From the NCBI GenBank assembly GCA_027295365.1, contig JAPULD010000312.1, positions 1 through 11,025 of the forward strand: a stretch of 11,025 bases of DNA, in the 5' to 3' direction. Under the pieces are notes generated by a model. The model worked only from the letters and a program-made list of their open reading frames with translations. It searched no databases and was not told the origin of the DNA. The stretch is from Planctomycetota bacterium. Lineage in GTDB: Bacteria > Planctomycetota > Phycisphaerae > Phycisphaerales > SM1A02. This document shows positions 1-7,125 of the stretch, piece by piece (the first letter of the stretch is position 1; every line of letters starts with the position of its first letter). The position numbers were made by a program, and so were the translations under genes.

Positions 1-243
1 GAGCCCGAAGATCTTCGGATTCCGCAGGCGGCATTGGAATATGCCGAGCGCGCGTGCGTCCTGTCGGCGCATGATAAGGTGAGACACCTGCGAACCCTCG
101 CCCTCGCCTGCCATCGAACCGGACAGTCGGCGCGAGCCATCGAATATCAAACGTCGGCGCTTGAGTTGACGTCGATGGACGATGACGACTGGTCCATCAT
201 GCAAGCAGAGCTTGATGAATACCAGGCCGGTGTCGAGCATTGA
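1..243 (+). CDS. C-terminal end of a TPR-repeat protein (5' truncated)
   Basis: The frame is open from the first base of the window to a TGA at 241-243, so this is the last 80 codons of a gene that begins upstream. The TTG at 34 is an internal leucine codon, not a start. The visible protein has paired helices with TPR spacing. One helix holds ALEYAERA, followed by a leucine/alanine-rich segment (LRTLALACHRTGQ) and AIEYQTSALEL, the usual small-residue pattern of a tetratricopeptide repeat, then an acidic tail. In planctomycetes such C-terminal TPRs often end large serine/threonine kinases or lipoproteins, but the catalytic part, if any, lies outside the window. It converges on the methyltransferase gene with only 28 bp between stop codons. 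I am fairly sure of the TPR assignment; the full protein's function is unknown. Confidence 0.75.
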   Translation, partial: EPEDLRIPQAALEYAERACVLSAHDKVRHLRTLALACHRTGQSARAIEYQTSALELTSMDDDDWSIMQAELDEYQAGVEH

Positions 244-271
244 TTGGCGGCTTCGTGTTCAGACCCGGCCT

Positions 272-907
272 TTACGCTCCACCATCATGCCAAATCATGA
301 TCGTCGCATCATGGCCTTCGAGATAGTCCTGGGTGAAGCTCACACGGCTGGACAACGACATCGACCAGTCAAGCCATGCGATCACGTCGAAACGCCTCGC
401 GGGGGTGAGATCCTTTCCCAACCATCTGGGGTGAGGTCGATCAGAGAGAAAATTGAAGACCACGCCTTGAGCCGAGGCTTCGAACGCAGACTGAACCAAT
501 CCCCGGGCCATGTCGTCGTCCATGGTGTTGAGCGTGCCTGAGAAGCAGATGTAATCAGGGTCCGCTTGCTTCATCACCTCGGGAGTCATCACGAAATCAG
601 CAGCTTGGAATTCACAGCGTGGCAGCGAGCGTTTGATCGCCTTCTCCACCATGGGCGTCATGGCGTCGAGCCCGATGTAGCGTGTAAAGGGGATCTCTCG
701 TTCGATCAGGTGAGCCCCGAAATCACCCAGGCCACACCCGGCATCGAGAATCGTGCATTCCTCGAAGCCGGCCAGATCGATCATGACGTCGAATCGGAGC
801 CCCTGCGCGCGTTGCGTCCCCCAGAGGGTCGCCTCGAATCCGGGGCCAAACTTCTCCACCGCCTGCCGATAGGGTTCGAGATAGGGAGTCTTCTCAGAAT
901 CACTCAT
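272..907 (-). CDS. Class I SAM-dependent methyltransferase, substrate unknown
   Basis: This 211-residue protein has the glycine-rich SAM-binding loop of class I methyltransferases, ILDAGCGLGDFG at residues 53-64. An acidic end of strand 2 follows (GLDAM, Asp81), then a motif IV-like segment YICFSGTLNTMD at about 119-130. It should transfer a methyl group from S-adenosylmethionine in the cytoplasm; nothing in the sequence tells the acceptor. The length is that of a bare Rossmann-fold methyltransferase with no extra substrate domain. I chose the ATG at 907; an in-frame TTG at 955 would add 16 residues with no visible support, and neither start has a good Shine-Dalgarno. The gene is isolated: convergent with the TPR gene on one side, with a 305-bp gap upstream. 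Family assignment is secure; a small-molecule or quinone-type acceptor would be a guess. Confidence 0.85.
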   Translation of the reverse strand: MSDSEKTPYLEPYRQAVEKFGPGFEATLWGTQRAQGLRFDVMIDLAGFEECTILDAGCGLGDFGAHLIEREIPFTRYIGLDAMTPMVEKAIKRSLPRCEFQAADFVMTPEVMKQADPDYICFSGTLNTMDDDMARGLVQSAFEASAQGVVFNFLSDRPHPRWLGKDLTPARRFDVIAWLDWSMSLSSRVSFTQDYLEGHDATIMIWHDGGA

Positions 908-1212
908 AGTGACTTGAGTGTAGGCGAGACGGCAATTCCCGTCGTTTTTCGCCAATCAAGGTCGATGAACGCAACTTGATAGAATGAAATGCGTCAAAAC
1001 GGAGACCGGCCAGTTTCTTCTCCCGCCGGACACCTCAGAAAGGGAACCCGCGAGATGGACCAGCCTCTCCCCCCCATTCAATCTCTTTCTTCAGTAGTCG
1101 CTTCTTCTCCACAGCTGCTTCCGCCACGCCCCTAACGGATGCCGACGCGATCAGAAGCATGGTAATGAATGTGTCGCACCCCGCGTGATGTACCTGATGC
1201 ACTGAGCCCTTC
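908..1212. other. 305-bp intergenic region between divergently transcribed genes
   Basis: This stretch separates the leftward methyltransferase from the rightward toroid/DUF4159 gene and must hold the promoters of both. I cannot place a convincing -35/-10 pair. A short hairpin (GACGG at 928-932, CCGTC at 939-943, then GTTTTT) resembles a weak terminator on the plus strand, but nothing upstream on that strand needs one. The only open frame of note is the doubtful 59-codon minus-strand ORF listed separately. No repeats were seen. Confidence 0.6.
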
Positions 1213-1214
1213 AT
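1035..1214 (-). CDS. Doubtful small ORF, 59 residues, possible single-helix membrane peptide
   Basis: A minus-strand ORF runs from an ATG at 1214 to a TGA at 1035-1037. It begins MKGSVHQVHHAGCD, has a short hydrophobic stretch TFITMLLIASASV (about residues 15-27), and then a charged, helix-prone segment (AAVEKKRLLKKEIE). A GGAAG six bases before the ATG could serve as a ribosome binding site, but it lies inside the first codons of the opposing gene, and the two start codons overlap head to head. Third-position GC looks lower than in the neighbouring genes by a hand count. It may be a real small protein co-directional with the methyltransferase, or chance. I lean to chance. Confidence 0.15.
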   Translation of the reverse strand: MKGSVHQVHHAGCDTFITMLLIASASVRGVAEAAVEKKRLLKKEIEWGGEAGPSRGFPF

Positions 1215-3630
1215 GATGCACTTCCGACTCTTCCGCCCATCGATTCACGCCTTCACGATTCTTCTTCTGTTCCTGGTGATCCCGGGGCGACCTCTGTCGG
1301 CCCAGTCATTCATCACCTCGGAGAACATCACCGATGAGCATGTCCAGAAAGCCATCCAGGCGATCATCGAGGAACTGTACGAACGAAAACACGAGGAATA
1401 TTTCTGGGAACCCGGCACCTGGCCCAGCGGCACGAGCAAACGCCAGGTGGGTGGCTACACCGCCCTGACGGCCCTCGCGCTCATCCATGCAGGTGAAAGC
1501 TATCAGGACCCCCGTTTGCGGGGCGCCATCGAGTACCTCGAAAAATTCGAGATGATCGGCACCTACGCCATCACGCTTCGCGCCTCGCTCTGGGCGAGAT
1601 TGCCCGACAAGTATCTCCCGAATCTCGAGAAGGACGTCCTCTGGCTGCTTGAAGCGTTCAACGCCGACACCGGGAGCTGGGATTACTCCATTAAATTCTC
1701 AAAGAGCTACTGGGACAATTCACTGCGCCAATTCGGCGCGCTGGCGTTGTGGGAAGCCGCCAAGAGAGGCGGCCGCATCCCCAAATCGGTCTGGAAGCGG
1801 ATTGAAGAAAAATTCATCGAGGTCCAGCACGAAAACGGCTCGTGGAATTACCGGCCCGACACTATGTATTCGGGATCGATGACCGCCGCGGGTCTCGCGA
1901 CGCTGTTCATCACACAGGACTATCTCCACGCCGAGGAGTCGCTGCGGGTCTCGGAGCGAGTCACCCCCAATCAGAAATCGATCGACCTCGGGATGAAGTG
2001 GCTGGACGAGAATTTTTCATCCTCGACCAATCCGGGCAAGTTCGCCTACTTCTACTATTACATGTATGGCATCGAACGCGTCGGGCTGGCGAGCGGGATC
2101 AAGTACTTTGGCGGACACGACTGGTTCCGCGAAGGTTCCGCTGAGATCATCAACCGCCTGTGCAAGTGGGATCCAAAGACGCGGACCATGATCGCCCACA
2201 AGAAAGTCGGGGGCAAAGCACATGCAGGCAGCGTGCGTACCGACAATCTCGGCTTCAGTCTGTTGTTTCTCAGTCGGGGACGAGTTCCGGTGGCGATCAA
2301 CAAACTCCGATTGCCCGAGATGGCCTGGAACAATCGCCCCCGTGACGTGGCGAACCTGACTGACTTTATCAGCAAGAATACCGAGCAACCCGTCAACTGG
2401 CAGATCGTCGAGCTGGCCGACGAGCCTGAGCAATGGCTGGATGCGCCGATTCTCTATGTCGCCACCCACCAGGAGATCGCCTGGCTCAAGACCAACGAAC
2501 GAGCGACGCGTTCCTACGTCCGTGAGATGCGTGACTACCAGCACAAGCGATCCTCTGGCGAGTTGCCTCCTGATGCCGCTCCCCCGGTTCGAAGCAACCA
2601 ACCCAACACCGACAAGATCAAACGATATCTTGATCAAGGGGGACTTCTGCTCGCGATGAACGAGACGAATTCTAAGCAGTTCACGCGCAGCATCGAGCAG
2701 ATGGGGCGAATGATGTATCCCCGATACGAATGGCGCGACCTGCCTCACGATCATTGGGCGTACACCATCCATACGCCCATCAGACGTCAACGCCCTTCCC
2801 TGCGAGGTCTTTCCAATGGGGTGCGCGAGTTGATCATCCTTTCGCCCAAGGGGGATCTGCCCCGCACGCTCCAGGGGCGAGACATGAAAAAGGAATCCCA
2901 CTACCAGACCTTGGCGAACCTCTATTTCTATGCCTCGGAGATGGATCGACAGCGGCCTCGACTTGCACGGCATACCAAGCATCATTCCGGTGAAACGACC
3001 ACCAACGCCAAAGCCACCATCGTGCATGCAATGCATGAAGACAACTGGAACGCCGAGCCACAGGCTTTGGAAAGTCTCGCTTTTCATCTTGCGGAGCAAC
3101 GACAGCTTGACATCACAATCGTCGAGCATTCCCTGTCGAAGATCGACGCGATCACGCCCCGGCCCAATCTGGTCTTTGTGAGTGGCGTGGATCGGCATGA
3201 TTTCAACCCCAACGAACAGAACGCGATCAAACGCTACGTCGAGCATGGAGGCGTCATCCTTTTCGAGACGACGGGCGGGATGGGTGAATTCACGCTGTCC
3301 TCGGAAACAATGGCCACGACGCTCTTTGGAGGCGCCATTCAATCAACCCTGCGCACTTCAATCGTGACTGGCGAAGACCTTGAGCCCGCCCCCGTCCTGA
3401 CCCGCATCGGCTATCGCCCCTATTCATTGCTCGAAGCCTTCGGAGCCCGGGAGACCACCCCTCGTTTGCGATGCCTGCTCGTGGAGGATCAACCTCGTGT
3501 GTTGTTCAGCCGTGAAGATTTCTCCAACGCACTGCTCAATCAGCCCATATGGGGCGTCAGTGGATACACTCATCGGTCGGCGTGCGATCTGCTGGGTAAT
3601 ATAATCCAATACGCCCTTCAGCTTCCATAA
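1213..3630 (+). CDS. Exported protein with squalene-cyclase-like toroid repeats and DUF4159-like domains
   Basis: An 805-residue protein. Residues 1-30 form a Sec signal peptide (hydrophobic FTILLLFLVIPG, probable cleavage after PLSA), so it acts outside the cytoplasmic membrane. Residues 40-355 contain helical repeats of the prenyltransferase/squalene-cyclase alpha-toroid type, with recurrent motifs such as GGYTALTALAL (80-90), GSWDY (154-158) and ENGSWNY (207-213). I see no DXDD protonation motif, so a real cyclase activity is unlikely and a binding scaffold is more plausible. Residues 395-580 resemble DUF4159: strand APILYVATH, helix-turn IKRYLDQGGLLLA, then EWRDLPHDHWAY and LIILSPKGDL. 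Residues 600-800 look like a second, diverged copy with IKRYVEHGGVILFE and GGMGEF. The function of these planctomycete proteins is not established. No Shine-Dalgarno precedes the ATG at 1213; ATG 1216 is an equal alternative. It heads a two-gene unit with the membrane protein 22 bp downstream. Confidence 0.85.
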   Translation: MMHFRLFRPSIHAFTILLLFLVIPGRPLSAQSFITSENITDEHVQKAIQAIIEELYERKHEEYFWEPGTWPSGTSKRQVGGYTALTALALIHAGESYQDPRLRGAIEYLEKFEMIGTYAITLRASLWARLPDKYLPNLEKDVLWLLEAFNADTGSWDYSIKFSKSYWDNSLRQFGALALWEAAKRGGRIPKSVWKRIEEKFIEVQHENGSWNYRPDTMYSGSMTAAGLATLFITQDYLHAEESLRVSERVTPNQKSIDLGMKWLDENFSSSTNPGKFAYFYYYMYGIERVGLASGIKYFGGHDWFREGSAEIINRLCKWDPKTRTMIAHKKVGGKAHAGSVRTDNLGFSLLFLSRGRVPVAINKLRLPEMAWNNRPRDVANLTDFISKNTEQPVNWQIVELADEPEQWLDAPILYVATHQEIAWLKTNERATRSYVREMRDYQHKRSSGELPPDAAPPVRSNQPNTDKIKRYLDQGGLLLAMNETNSKQFTRSIEQMGRMMYPRYEWRDLPHDHWAYTIHTPIRRQRPSLRGLSNGVRELIILSPKGDLPRTLQGRDMKKESHYQTLANLYFYASEMDRQRPRLARHTKHHSGETTTNAKATIVHAMHEDNWNAEPQALESLAFHLAEQRQLDITIVEHSLSKIDAITPRPNLVFVSGVDRHDFNPNEQNAIKRYVEHGGVILFETTGGMGEFTLSSETMATTLFGGAIQSTLRTSIVTGEDLEPAPVLTRIGYRPYSLLEAFGARETTPRLRCLLVEDQPRVLFSREDFSNALLNQPIWGVSGYTHRSACDLLGNIIQYALQLP

Positions 3631-3637
3631 ATATACC

Positions 3638-3646
3638 AAGGGGGGA
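3638..3646 (+). promoter_or_regulatory. Strong ribosome binding site for the 207-residue membrane protein
   Basis: AAGGGGGGA lies six bases before the ATG at 3653. It is the clearest Shine-Dalgarno in the window, where most genes have weak or no visible sites, and it fixes the start of the downstream gene. Its position just after the TAA of the upstream gene fits reinitiation within one transcript. Confidence 0.65.
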
Positions 3647-3652
3647 TTCACG

Positions 3653-4276
3653 ATGGAGGTCGAGCGACGAATCGGACAACTGGTCGTCTCCCGCAACCGT
3701 GAGTTGTGGTTCGAGGCCCTTGTCGATCTCTGCATGGGGGCCTTGTTCTGCCTGATCACGTTTGGCGTGCTGTATTTACTGATGTGGTATTACGTTTCAT
3801 TCGTCTGGGGATATCAATGGCCGGCCCCGGTGATCACCGGCACGATTTTTCTCGCATCATGCTGGTCGGCCTGGAGAAGTGTCGATCCGCTGGAAGGACT
3901 GCGGAATCTTTCCGATACTGAAATGATGCTCACACAGTTGGCAATGGTATCGCCCAGTTTCTCGTACTTCAGCCCCCGGCATACCGTCTCAGGTTCAGCC
4001 GTGTTTTTGATTGGTGGACCGGCCAACCTCTTCAGCGCCTTCGGCATCGTCCTGCATCGATTGCCATCTTCATCGTCGATCATCAGTGAAGCGGCAACCA
4101 TGCTCTCACAGGCTGATCAAGGTAGCCCCGTCCAGACGATCACTGATCCCCGACCGGCCGTCCTCTTGTACCGACTCGTCCTCATCAAGACGGAACTGAG
4201 CCCCCCTTCGCATCAACCGACAATCGTATTGACGCAGAAGGGCCGTGATGTCTTGATGGGCATGACGACGAACTAA
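3653..4276 (+). CDS. Membrane protein with a winged-helix-like C-terminal tail, function unknown
   Basis: I do not recognise this 207-residue protein as a named family. Two membrane segments are clear: residues about 23-50 (LVDLCMGALFCLITFGVLYL and following aromatics) and about 57-74 (APVITGTIFLASCWSAW). A third weakly hydrophobic stretch at 112-134 (SGSAVFLIGGPANLFSAFGI) could be a re-entrant or third segment. The last 65 residues have the layout of a winged helix: a helix ISEAATMLSQ (144-153), a second helix AVLLYRLVLIK (169-179), and a terminal strand plus helix IVLTQKGRDVLMG (191-203). The final xLTxxGrxxL pattern is common at the end of winged-helix domains. The gene follows the toroid/DUF4159 gene by 22 bp behind a strong Shine-Dalgarno, so the two are probably co-transcribed and may form an envelope complex. 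Its stop is 17 bp from that of recQ, with no visible terminator between. Confidence 0.75.
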   Translation: MEVERRIGQLVVSRNRELWFEALVDLCMGALFCLITFGVLYLLMWYYVSFVWGYQWPAPVITGTIFLASCWSAWRSVDPLEGLRNLSDTEMMLTQLAMVSPSFSYFSPRHTVSGSAVFLIGGPANLFSAFGIVLHRLPSSSSIISEAATMLSQADQGSPVQTITDPRPAVLLYRLVLIKTELSPPSHQPTIVLTQKGRDVLMGMTTN

Positions 4277-4293
4277 TCCAAGAAAGCGTAACG

Positions 4294-6579
4294 TCATTCC
4301 TGTTCGCTCCGCATGCGGATATGCGCCCCGACCAGCTTGATGTGTTCGTAGGAAACATCCTCCCCCACCCGTTGACGGATCGGCTTGAGCAGGTTCATCC
4401 CCACCTCATCGAACGCCTCGGCGATTTTCGCATACAGCCCATCATCGACCCACTCGGAGATATCCTCGGGCTTGCGCTCCTCGATGAATTGTTCGAGGTA
4501 TTTCAGCGTCGTACTTTCGGCGCGGCTGATCATGTTCGCGACCTGCGTCACCGACGCCCCTTTCTCGAACATGCCGAACGCCATGCCCCGCTGAGGGTTG
4601 GTCTTGCGCTGTGGCTTGGGGCGGATGATGTCATCGTTGGGAGGAGGCCCGGGTTCGTCCACTTCAAGATCGTTCGCGGCACAATATCGGGTAATGGACT
4701 CGATGAACCGGGGACCAAGGTCGGCCAGCTTCTTTTCCCCCACGCCATGCACGCGTTTCAGAGCATGCAGGTCGCCAGGCCTGAGCATCGCCATGGAACG
4801 CAGGGTCTTGTCGCCAAACACGACGTAGGCCGGAACTTCGCGTTCGTGGGCGATCGCCTTTCTCAACTCGCGCAGATGCTCGAAAAGCCCCTTGTCGACG
4901 CCTTCCCACGAAATCGCCTCGGTCTTCGTCTTCACCGGCGCGACGGCTCGCGGCTCGATGAACTTCACTTCGACCCGGCCCTTGAGCACGCCCACCGATT
5001 CGTCGTTGAGCATGATGACGGGTCGATCGTCACTCGTCCGATGCAGCAGTCCCTGGTTGATCAATTGGTAGATCAGGTTGGTCAGCACCTTCTCATCGAA
5101 CTCCTTGAGCAAGCCATGCACGCTCAATTGATCGTGCTTCCAATCGATCACTTGTTTCGTCTTCGCGCCCCGAAGCACCTGCACGACATAACCGATACCA
5201 AACGAATGATCGAGCCTGGCGACGCAGGAGAGGATCTTCTGGGCGATGACCTTGGAATCGGGCATCGCCTCGATCTCGTCGAGGCACACATCGCAAGCTC
5301 CACACCCCCGGATGCCGGAATCGGGAGAATTTGATTTCAGGGGATCTGATTTCGGGGGATCCGCTTCCGGGGGTTGGTATTCCTGGCCAAAATAGTTGCT
5401 CAATGCCTTGTGGCGACAGGCCAGGGTGGTGCACAGCCCATTGATGTGCTCAAGGAGTTCCATATGGGCCTTGATGATTTCCTCCGGCTCGTGGGACTCC
5501 TCCGCCCCCCTTTCGATGAGCCTCATCCATCGCAAATAGTCCGCGGCGGAATACAACAGCACGCATTCGGCTTCCAGGCCATCCCGTCCGGCGCGCCCCG
5601 TCTCCTGTTGGTAATGCTCGACGGTTTTTGGCATGGCGGCATGAATGACGCACCGCACATTGCTGCGATCGATACCCATGCCGAAGGCCACGGTGGCCAC
5701 CACCACGTCCAGCTCTTCCTGAGCAAAAGCCTCTTGCGTGTGACGACGCTCATCGCGCCCGAGCCCCGCGTGATAGTGGGCCGCATTGATGCCATTGGCC
5801 TTGAGCACCGTCGCGATGGATTCAGTGTCCTTGCGGGTGATGCAGTAGACGATGCACGCTTCCTTGGGGTGCCTGCGTATCACTTCGATGATCTGGGCAT
5901 GCAGATCGACCCGGGGTTCGATCCGGAACGTGAGGTTGGGGCGATCGAACCGGCCCACCAGGACGTTGGGATTGATCAGCCCCAGCTGCTGGACGATGTC
6001 CAGTTGCACCCGAGGCGTCGCGGTGGCGGTGAACGCATGAACACTGGCCCCCGGAAACCGGTTCTTGAGTTGCGCCATCTGGCGATACTCGGGCCTGAAA
6101 TCATGCCCCCAATGACTGATGCAATGCGCCTCGTCGATGGCAAAGGCCTTCACGTTCATGTGCTGGACGACTTCGAGAAAACCGCCTCCGATCAATCGCT
6201 CGGGTGAGACGAACAGCAGGCAGAATTCCTCTCGCTTCAGACCATTGAGGACCGCGACCCGTTCATCTCCACTGAGACCACTATGCAAGGCCGCGGCCGG
6301 GTATCCGTTGCTGCGCAATCCATCCACCTGGTCCTTCATCAGCGAAATGAGGGGCGAAATCACGATGTCGATTCGGTCCGCCACGATGGGCGGCACCTGA
6401 TAGCACAACGACTTGCCCCCCCCCGTGGGCATGACCACCAGCGAATCACGATGCTCAAGCCCAGCCTGGATCGCCTCGGCCTGAAGGGGGCGCAGGGTAT
6501 TGAATCCCCAATATCGTTGCGTCACTTCGGTGATGCGCTGGTGCAATGGTGTCTCGGTCGTGGACCCGGAGGGTGTCAT
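4294..6579 (-). CDS. recQ: ATP-dependent DNA helicase RecQ
   Basis: A 761-residue superfamily 2 helicase that unwinds DNA 3' to 5' in recombination and repair. The ATPase core is intact: Walker A MPTGGGKS (50-57), DEAH box (149-152) followed by the RecQ aromatic-rich loop through HWGHDFRPEY (156-165), SAT-like TATAT motif III (184-188), and motif VI QQETGRAGRDG (324-334). Zinc-binding cysteines are at 388, 426, 429 and 432, then an RQC winged helix (about 440-540) and an HRDC domain (about 563-632). Residues 665-755 add a helix-turn-helix region (GMAFGMFEKGASVTQVANMI) like that found at the C-terminus of many long bacterial RecQs. This explains the length against about 610 residues in E. coli. 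Between Cys388 and Cys426 there are 37 residues instead of about 16, the excess coming from a short tandem repeat. It is last in the leftward run, 18 bp after the acetyltransferase gene, with no clear Shine-Dalgarno at the ATG. Confidence 0.97.
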   Translation of the reverse strand: MTPSGSTTETPLHQRITEVTQRYWGFNTLRPLQAEAIQAGLEHRDSLVVMPTGGGKSLCYQVPPIVADRIDIVISPLISLMKDQVDGLRSNGYPAAALHSGLSGDERVAVLNGLKREEFCLLFVSPERLIGGGFLEVVQHMNVKAFAIDEAHCISHWGHDFRPEYRQMAQLKNRFPGASVHAFTATATPRVQLDIVQQLGLINPNVLVGRFDRPNLTFRIEPRVDLHAQIIEVIRRHPKEACIVYCITRKDTESIATVLKANGINAAHYHAGLGRDERRHTQEAFAQEELDVVVATVAFGMGIDRSNVRCVIHAAMPKTVEHYQQETGRAGRDGLEAECVLLYSAADYLRWMRLIERGAEESHEPEEIIKAHMELLEHINGLCTTLACRHKALSNYFGQEYQPPEADPPKSDPLKSNSPDSGIRGCGACDVCLDEIEAMPDSKVIAQKILSCVARLDHSFGIGYVVQVLRGAKTKQVIDWKHDQLSVHGLLKEFDEKVLTNLIYQLINQGLLHRTSDDRPVIMLNDESVGVLKGRVEVKFIEPRAVAPVKTKTEAISWEGVDKGLFEHLRELRKAIAHEREVPAYVVFGDKTLRSMAMLRPGDLHALKRVHGVGEKKLADLGPRFIESITRYCAANDLEVDEPGPPPNDDIIRPKPQRKTNPQRGMAFGMFEKGASVTQVANMISRAESTTLKYLEQFIEERKPEDISEWVDDGLYAKIAEAFDEVGMNLLKPIRQRVGEDVSYEHIKLVGAHIRMRSEQE
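5330..5374. repeat. Three 15-bp tandem repeat units inside recQ
   Basis: Units lie at 5330-5344, 5345-5359 and 5360-5374. The first two match at 13 of 15 bases (TTTGATTTCAGGGGA against TCTGATTTCGGGGGA); the third matches the second at 11 of 15. In the protein each unit adds five residues, giving the pattern EADPP-KSDPL-KSNSP-DSG around residues 405-422. The array is in frame and sits in the loop between the first and second zinc-binding cysteines, where it should be tolerated as a disordered proline/serine-rich linker. Confidence 0.8.
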
Positions 6580-6597
6580 ATGAGCAGGATAGCAGAC

Positions 6598-7125
6598 TCA
6601 CCCATTTTTGAGCGATTCCCATTCGCTCCGGGTGATCTTGTACACCCCCAGATCAGAGTCCCATATACGCGTCTGAAAGCTCAAGGTCATGCCATTGCGC
6701 TGCGCGACGCGGATGGAAGGCTCGTTGGCCTCCACGATCAACGAGATCACCTCGTCCACCTCCAGCGTCTCGAAGGCATGATCCCGACAGGCAATGGCGG
6801 CTTCGCTGGCGTACCCCTGCCCCCAGTGCCTTCGCAAAAATTGATACCCCACCTCGACGTAGTTCCGGCCCTCCACTTCCTGTTTGAGCAGGCCACAATT
6901 GCCCAGGTACTCGCCATCGCTCTGGCGGATGCAAGCCCAAAAACTATACCCATCCGCCTGATAGCGATCGAGGCTCCGTTGCAATCGCTTAATGACCTGG
7001 GACCGATCGAGGGTGGACGGGTAATATTTAGTGGCGATCGGATCACTGAAGATGCCCAGGACGTTGTCCACATCGTCGAGCGTCAAAGTGCGTAGCTTCA
7101 ACCGTGGCGTTTCAAGTACGATCAT
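6598..7125 (-). CDS. GNAT N-acetyltransferase, RimJ/RimL-like
   Basis: This 175-residue protein fits the Acetyltransf_3 branch of the GNAT family, which includes RimJ/RimL and spermidine or antibiotic acetyltransferases. It starts with the typical first strand ETPRLKLRTLTLDD (5-18). The acetyl-CoA pyrophosphate-binding loop RRHWGQGYASEA is at 98-109 (the R/Q-x-x-G-x-G motif). The helix with NEPSIRVAQRNGM is at 134-146, the usual motif B region. It moves an acetyl group from acetyl-CoA to an amine; the acceptor cannot be read from the sequence. The ATG at 7125 overlaps the stop codon of the aldehyde dehydrogenase gene by four bases (ATGA), implying translational coupling, and only 18 bp separate it from recQ. 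Family is secure; whether it modifies a protein N-terminus or a small molecule is open. Confidence 0.92.
   Translation of the reverse strand: MIVLETPRLKLRTLTLDDVDNVLGIFSDPIATKYYPSTLDRSQVIKRLQRSLDRYQADGYSFWACIRQSDGEYLGNCGLLKQEVEGRNYVEVGYQFLRRHWGQGYASEAAIACRDHAFETLEVDEVISLIVEANEPSIRVAQRNGMTLSFQTRIWDSDLGVYKITRSEWESLKNG

Noticed and set aside
182..541. 119-codon plus-strand frame opposite the methyltransferase
   Set aside because: It overlaps both the end of the TPR gene and the methyltransferase, and has no protein-like pattern.
928..949. Hairpin GACGG/CCGTC followed by GTTTTT, terminator-like on the plus strand
   Set aside because: The stem is only five pairs and no plus-strand gene ends upstream within reach. 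It sits in the upstream region of a minus-strand gene, so a terminator role makes no sense there.
2017..3342. 441-codon open frame on the minus strand opposite the toroid/DUF4159 gene
   Set aside because: It lies wholly inside a gene with a signal peptide and recognisable domains. Its translation has no domain pattern and reads as an antisense shadow of GC-rich coding sequence.
4321..5334. 337-codon open frame on the plus strand opposite recQ
   Set aside because: The minus-strand RecQ carries all expected motifs through this region. The plus-strand translation is His/Asp/Leu-rich with no motif, typical of an antisense frame.
5374..6207. 277-codon open frame on the plus strand opposite the RecQ ATPase core
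   Set aside because: It is opposite the conserved helicase motifs, and its composition is that of a shadow frame.
4294..6579. RecQ as part of a phage-defence cassette
   Set aside because: The domain layout (RQC, HRDC, C-terminal HTH) is that of a housekeeping RecQ, and the neighbours are metabolic genes with no nuclease, methylase or abortive-infection partner.
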